DNA of 34,916 nt from Bacteroidales bacterium UBA1077 (lineage in GTDB: Bacteria; Bacteroidota; Bacteroidia; Bacteroidales; UBA932): assembly GCA_002314195.1 (NCBI GenBank), contig DCCQ01000044.1, forward strand, positions 4,783 through 39,698, written 5' to 3'. Below the pieces are notes generated by a model. The model did not search any database. It had not been told where the DNA came from and saw only the letters and a program-made list of their open reading frames with translations. How positions within the stretch are numbered: the first letter of the stretch is position 1; every line of letters starts with the position of its first letter. Shown one piece after another: positions 31,465-34,916 of this stretch. A program made the position numbers and the translations under genes.

Positions 31465-33326
31465 TGGGATTTTGGGACGTTGCCGCTGATTTTTTCAAGA
31501 ACCTGTTCTCTTTTGACCAGGCACACCCGTTGTTGTTCACCCAGTTCTACTTTTGGGCGTTCTTCGCCATCGTGCTGGCCTTTTTGTGCGTGTTCAGGAA
31601 CAAGGTGCTGCTGCGCAACGCCTTCCTGTTCTTCGTCAGCCTTTTCTTTTACTACAAGACGAGCGGACTGTTCCTGATTCTGTTCGGCTTTGTGATTGTC
31701 TATAACTATCTGGCGGGATTTGTTTTGGGCGGAGTGAGGAAGTCCTTCTGGCGCAAGGCGATTGTGGTGCTGAGTGCGGTCGTGGACTTGTCGCTTCTGT
31801 GCTACTACAAGTACGCCTATTTCCTGACAGATGTCGTAAACAACCTCTTCGGAACGGAATTTATTGTGAAAGACTGGTTTGCGGCTGTGGGCAACCAGTT
31901 GACGGGATCGCAGGCGTTCAATGTGGACTCCATCTTCCTGCCGGTCGGAATCTCGTTCTTCATCTTCCAGGCGATAAGCTATGTGGTGGATGTTTCGCGC
32001 AGGACAATCGGCCCTATAAAGAACTTCTGGGATTTCGGATTCTATCTGAGTTTCTTCCCGCAGCTGGTGGCAGGCCCGATCGTTCGTGCCAAGGAGTTTT
32101 TCCCTCAGCTTCACAAGCCGTTCTTCCTTGGCCGCAGACAGTTCGGAATCGCGATTTTCTGGATTCTGAACGGACTGGCCAAGAAGTTGATTCTGAGTGA
32201 CTATCTGGCTGTGAATTTTTGCGACAGGGTCTTCGAAAACCCGTTGCTTTACACTGGCTTTGAGAACCTTACGGCACTGTTCGGCTACTCGCTTCAGGTC
32301 TATGCCGACTTCTCTGGGTACACAGACATCGCCACCGGAGTTGCGATGCTGATGGGCTTCTATCTGCCGAAGAATTTCAATTCCCCGTACAAGGCCCGCA
32401 ACGCCGGAGAGTTCTGGAAGCGATGGCATATTTCCCTCTCCAAATGGCTCCAGGACTATCTTTACATCCCGCTTGGGGGCAATCGCAACGGCACCTTCGG
32501 CTCGTACGCCATCATCCTCGGAATCGCTTTTCTGGCCTCGGCTCTGGCCAAGAACTGGTGGGTGTTCGGTGTCGTGCTCGTCATCGCCGCAGTTCTTGCG
32601 ATCCTGATCACTTTCTGTCAGAAATACCGTAAGGAACTCATTTCGGACATCAACAGGATGGACACGATGCTTCTGGGCGGCCTATGGCACGGCGCCAGCT
32701 GGAACTTTATGATCTGGGGCGGTCTGAACGGCCTCGGAATGCTGATTTACAGGTTCTGGAAAAGTTGCAATGTCTATGTCAGGACTCTCGTGATAGGACT
32801 CGTCTGCCTGACCTTTTATATTCTTAAAACCGCCGTCCCGGCATCTGTGTTCAATATGTTTTTCGTCTGGACGCTGATCATATTCATCGGTGCGGTGGTG
32901 CGGATGGTCTATCACTTGTGCCGTTTTAAGGCCGCTTTCTCGTGGCTTGAGACCGGCTGGGCTGTCGCTATGACATTCATATTCATCACTTTCACCCGCC
33001 TTTTCTTCCGTAGCGGCTCTAACCTGAATCCTGCGGAGGCGAACGAGAAGGCGTGGAGCACAGCGAAGAATATGGTCGAGCGCATCGGTGGAGATTGGGA
33101 TCTGTCCCTCATCCCGCAGATGGTCCAGCAGCACCTCGGCGTGATCCTCGTCTTCGTCATCGGAATGATCATCCATTGGCTCCCCGAGAACTTCAAGCGT
33201 CGCTACCGCATCTGGTTCGCCTCGATGCCCCTCCCGCTGATGGTCCTCGCCTGCGTCCTCGCCGTCTTTATCATCTGCCAGTTCATCACCGCTGACCTCC
33301 AGTCGTTCATCTACTTCCAGTTTTGA
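31464..33326 (+). CDS. MBOAT family O-acyltransferase
   Basis: The 620-residue polytopic protein belongs to the family that passes acyl groups across the membrane to glycans (AlgI, DltB, PatA). Landmarks are FPQLVAGPIVRAKEFFPQL (198-216), the segment FWKRWHISLSKWLQDYLY (317-334) with H322, and IPLGGNRNG (335-343). The second His-containing motif is LLGGLWHGASWNFMIWGG (403-420), with H409, the presumed catalytic His. Between GGNR and LGGLWHG lies a roughly 60-residue insertion with two extra hydrophobic segments (about 346-386), longer than in AlgI. In this operon it would supply an acyl (probably acetyl) group to the periplasmic SGNH partners. No terminator is clear after it. Confidence 0.92.
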   Translation: MGFWDVAADFFKNLFSFDQAHPLLFTQFYFWAFFAIVLAFLCVFRNKVLLRNAFLFFVSLFFYYKTSGLFLILFGFVIVYNYLAGFVLGGVRKSFWRKAIVVLSAVVDLSLLCYYKYAYFLTDVVNNLFGTEFIVKDWFAAVGNQLTGSQAFNVDSIFLPVGISFFIFQAISYVVDVSRRTIGPIKNFWDFGFYLSFFPQLVAGPIVRAKEFFPQLHKPFFLGRRQFGIAIFWILNGLAKKLILSDYLAVNFCDRVFENPLLYTGFENLTALFGYSLQVYADFSGYTDIATGVAMLMGFYLPKNFNSPYKARNAGEFWKRWHISLSKWLQDYLYIPLGGNRNGTFGSYAIILGIAFLASALAKNWWVFGVVLVIAAVLAILITFCQKYRKELISDINRMDTMLLGGLWHGASWNFMIWGGLNGLGMLIYRFWKSCNVYVRTLVIGLVCLTFYILKTAVPASVFNMFFVWTLIIFIGAVVRMVYHLCRFKAAFSWLETGWAVAMTFIFITFTRLFFRSGSNLNPAEANEKAWSTAKNMVERIGGDWDLSLIPQMVQQHLGVILVFVIGMIIHWLPENFKRRYRIWFASMPLPLMVLACVLAVFIICQFITADLQSFIYFQF

Positions 33327-33406
33327 TGTTATATTTGGGGACTTAATTGACAAAATTCCCTATATGCGGGGGAACAAAGAAATCTTAATAGTGTTCATTT
33401 TTAATG

Positions 33407-33440
33407 GTGTGATCTGTAAATGTAGAGTTAAAGATCACAC
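33407..33440. promoter_or_regulatory. Inverted repeat upstream of the AlbA_2 regulator
   Basis: GTGTGATCT (33407-33415) and AGATCACAC (33432-33440) are perfect 9-bp inverted copies with a 16-bp spacer. This may be an operator or a terminator for the MBOAT operon; there is no T run. Confidence 0.5.
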
Positions 33441-33446
33441 TAAAAT

Positions 33447-33479
33447 GTGAACTTTCGGTGAACTTTCGGTGAACTTTCA
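33447..33479. promoter_or_regulatory. Three 11-bp tandem repeats at the AlbA_2 promoter
   Basis: GTGAACTTTCG occurs twice and GTGAACTTTCA once, in perfect head-to-tail register. The 11-bp period places the copies on the same helix face, as for iteron-like operator sites. The array ends 12 bp before the -7 box. Confidence 0.65.
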
Positions 33480-33490
33480 GATATAAATCT

Positions 33491-33498
33491 TATATTTG
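33491..33498 (+). promoter_or_regulatory. -7 box of the AlbA_2 regulator
   Basis: TATATTTG fits the consensus, 34 bp before the ATG at 33532. The expected -33 site is replaced by the 11-bp repeats, suggesting activator- or repressor-dependent transcription. Confidence 0.5.
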
Positions 33499-33531
33499 TG
33501 TTATAATATAAATAATACAAATAGAATCAAT

Positions 33532-34878
33532 ATGTTAAATGCGGAAGAGATAAAGGATTTGGTTAATGGAGGCGAGGGCTACAATGTGGATTTTAAGCGT
33601 AGTGTCCCTTCGAAAGTTCGTGAACTTACGGAGGAAGTCTGCGGTTTTTTGAATGCGGCTGGTGGTTACCTCCTTATTGGAGTTAATGACAACAATGAGA
33701 TTGTGGGGGCCGACATTGATAATGGCAAGCGTTCCGCTATCCAAGGTTCTATTGGCGAAATTTCTCCAATGTGTCATTATAGTATGTATGATGTAAACGT
33801 TGACGAAAAGAAAGTGTGGGTTATAGAGGTTCCTTCAGGCAGAAATAAACCATATTTCTTTTCTGGTTGCACATATCTGCGAGAAGGTGCTAATTGTCAA
33901 AAATTGACGAATGTTGAGGAGATCCGAGATGTGTTCCAGCGTTATGAACGCATTTACTTTGATGCCATACCTTTGCCAAAAGTTAATATTATGGAACAGT
34001 TGGATGAAGAAAATTTTTGTGAGTTTAAACGGGATGCGCATATTGTATCAAACATTGATGATTTTCAGGTTCTTGACAGTTTGAAGATTTTTGATGACAA
34101 TAATGCGGTTAAGAGTGGTGGAGTGCTATTTTTTGCGAAGAATCCGGAGCAAGTGTTCTTCTATGCGGTAGTCCGTTGTGTATTATTTAAAGGAACAGAC
34201 AAGGTGTATATTCTTGATGATAAAACCTTCGGTGGCCCTCTTCTGCAACAATACAACAAGGCTATTGAATGGTTGAAGGGTAAATTGCAGGTTGCATATG
34301 AAATTGAGGGTATTGGTCCGAGAAAAGAAGTGTGGGAAATACCTTTGGAAGTTTTTAAGGAAGCTATCATTAATGCCCTGGCTCATCGTGACTATGATGA
34401 ACAGGGAGCTGGTATCACGATAGAAATGTTTGATGACAGAGTTGAGATTACCAACCCTGGTTCTCTCTTGCCAGTTGTCGCCAAGAATTTCGGTCGCAAG
34501 AGTCTGTCTCGCAATCCTCTCATTTTTGGTCTTTTCACCCGAATGCACCTTGTCGAACATATAGGTTCGGGAATACCACGAATGCGAAAGGATATGCTTG
34601 ATGCTGGACTTCCGGAACCGGCCTATGATACAGACGGGATGTTTACTGTAACTTTCCGACGTCCATTTAAGCAGGTGAAAACTCAACTAACGGAAGTTCA
34701 GACGAGTCTTATTCATATTGTTAAGAATAATCCGTCTTTGACAATGGAACAGATTGGAATGGAGCTGGGGATTGGACGCACTTCTGTTTATAAGATAGTA
34801 AAAGGACTGAAAGATATGGGTATTTTGGAACATAAAGGCAGAAAAAATGATGGTGCGTGGCTTGTGAAAATAGGATGA
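33532..34878 (+). CDS. AlbA_2 domain / ATPase-fold transcriptional regulator
   Basis: The 448-residue protein has an N-terminal AlbA_2 (Schlafen-type) domain (about 5-120), with NVDFKRSV and GGYLLIGVNDNN. A GHKL-like ATPase region follows, with FKEAIINALAHRDY near residue 280 and HLVEHIGSGIPRMRKDM near residue 340 (the HATPase_c_4 pattern). The C-terminus is a winged helix (about 400-445, LTMEQIGMELGIGRTSVYK). Proteins of this kind are common in Bacteroidota accessory regions as regulators, and some are linked to mobile elements or defence. DNA from about 33330 on is visibly AT-richer than the rest and holds only one GAATAT hexamer, which suggests acquisition. ATG at 33532 is used; an upstream TTG (33496) overlaps the -7 box. 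Confidence 0.85.
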   Translation: MLNAEEIKDLVNGGEGYNVDFKRSVPSKVRELTEEVCGFLNAAGGYLLIGVNDNNEIVGADIDNGKRSAIQGSIGEISPMCHYSMYDVNVDEKKVWVIEVPSGRNKPYFFSGCTYLREGANCQKLTNVEEIRDVFQRYERIYFDAIPLPKVNIMEQLDEENFCEFKRDAHIVSNIDDFQVLDSLKIFDDNNAVKSGGVLFFAKNPEQVFFYAVVRCVLFKGTDKVYILDDKTFGGPLLQQYNKAIEWLKGKLQVAYEIEGIGPRKEVWEIPLEVFKEAIINALAHRDYDEQGAGITIEMFDDRVEITNPGSLLPVVAKNFGRKSLSRNPLIFGLFTRMHLVEHIGSGIPRMRKDMLDAGLPEPAYDTDGMFTVTFRRPFKQVKTQLTEVQTSLIHIVKNNPSLTMEQIGMELGIGRTSVYKIVKGLKDMGILEHKGRKNDGAWLVKIG

Positions 34879-34916
34879 ATCTAATATTATGAAACATTAC
34901 TACTGATGCGATAAAA

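Noticed and set aside
31443..32429. A 328-codon minus-strand open frame inside the MBOAT gene
   Set aside because: It is a composition artefact opposite a conserved membrane protein; its product is rich in charged residues without known motifs.
33532..34878. The AlbA_2 protein as part of a complete defence island
   Set aside because: No nuclease, helicase or toxin partner is visible before the window ends, so a defence role would be speculation.
1..34916. CRISPR arrays, tRNA or rRNA genes
   Set aside because: No regularly spaced repeats of 25-40 bp and no tRNA or rRNA signatures were seen on either strand by eye.
34879..34916. A further gene start after the AlbA_2 regulator (ATG at 34890)
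   Set aside because: The frame reaches a stop codon after five codons.

Overview
The window reads as a chromosomal segment of a Bacteroidales bacterium of middling G+C, probably an uncultured or Rikenellaceae-like gut lineage; genus cannot be fixed from the sequence alone. The reasons are Bacteroidota-type promoters (TTTG, 19-21 bp, TAnnTTTG) in front of many genes, an S46 dipeptidyl-peptidase, Bacteroidota-style FtsX-type permease and YfhO proteins, a CPxC-less Mrp protein, and an EF-G paralogue of the Bacteroides type. Shine-Dalgarno sequences are mostly absent, so several starts were chosen by homology and signal peptides.

Layout. 1-2145 is the 3' part of a MacB/FtsX-like ABC permease. 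2270-3908 holds a ComF-type phosphoribosyltransferase, a likely small RNA with its own promoter and terminator, copies of a short palindromic repeat, and a hotdog thioesterase. 4034-10374 carries housekeeping genes: fabG, a short-form S-adenosylhomocysteine hydrolase, nhaA and mutS. 10501-15945 has an unusual membrane-anchored GNAT protein, divergent from a glycosyltransferase-yfhO pair. 16072-21976 has a Tat-dependent FAD lipoprotein, Mrp, the S46 peptidase, RNase HII and a coiled-coil XRE regulator. 22195-27475 has a small orphan protein, an EF-G paralogue with a degenerate GTPase centre, and a transglutaminase-like lipoprotein. 27798-33326 is a tight four-gene operon: a LysM protein with a dead lytic-transglycosylase-like domain, two SGNH hydrolases and an MBOAT acyltransferase. 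33532-34878 is an AT-richer AlbA_2/ATPase-fold regulator, probably acquired.

How genes may work together. The best candidate for a poorly described system is the four-gene operon. Its gene content (MBOAT transporter/acetyltransferase plus periplasmic SGNH enzymes plus a peptidoglycan-binding LysM protein) suggests O-acetylation or other acylation of peptidoglycan or a surface glycan. The catalytically dead transglycosylase-like protein would act as a wall-binding partner. This is inference from domains and context.

A separate whole-window signal is a strong excess of the hexamer GAATAT/ATATTC and its palindrome GAATATTC. It occurs on both strands and in coding and non-coding DNA, and G+C or codon use do not readily explain it. 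Two convergent gene pairs share a 4-bp palindrome as overlapping stop codons. Most other neighbours look like ordinary Bacteroidales housekeeping genes.
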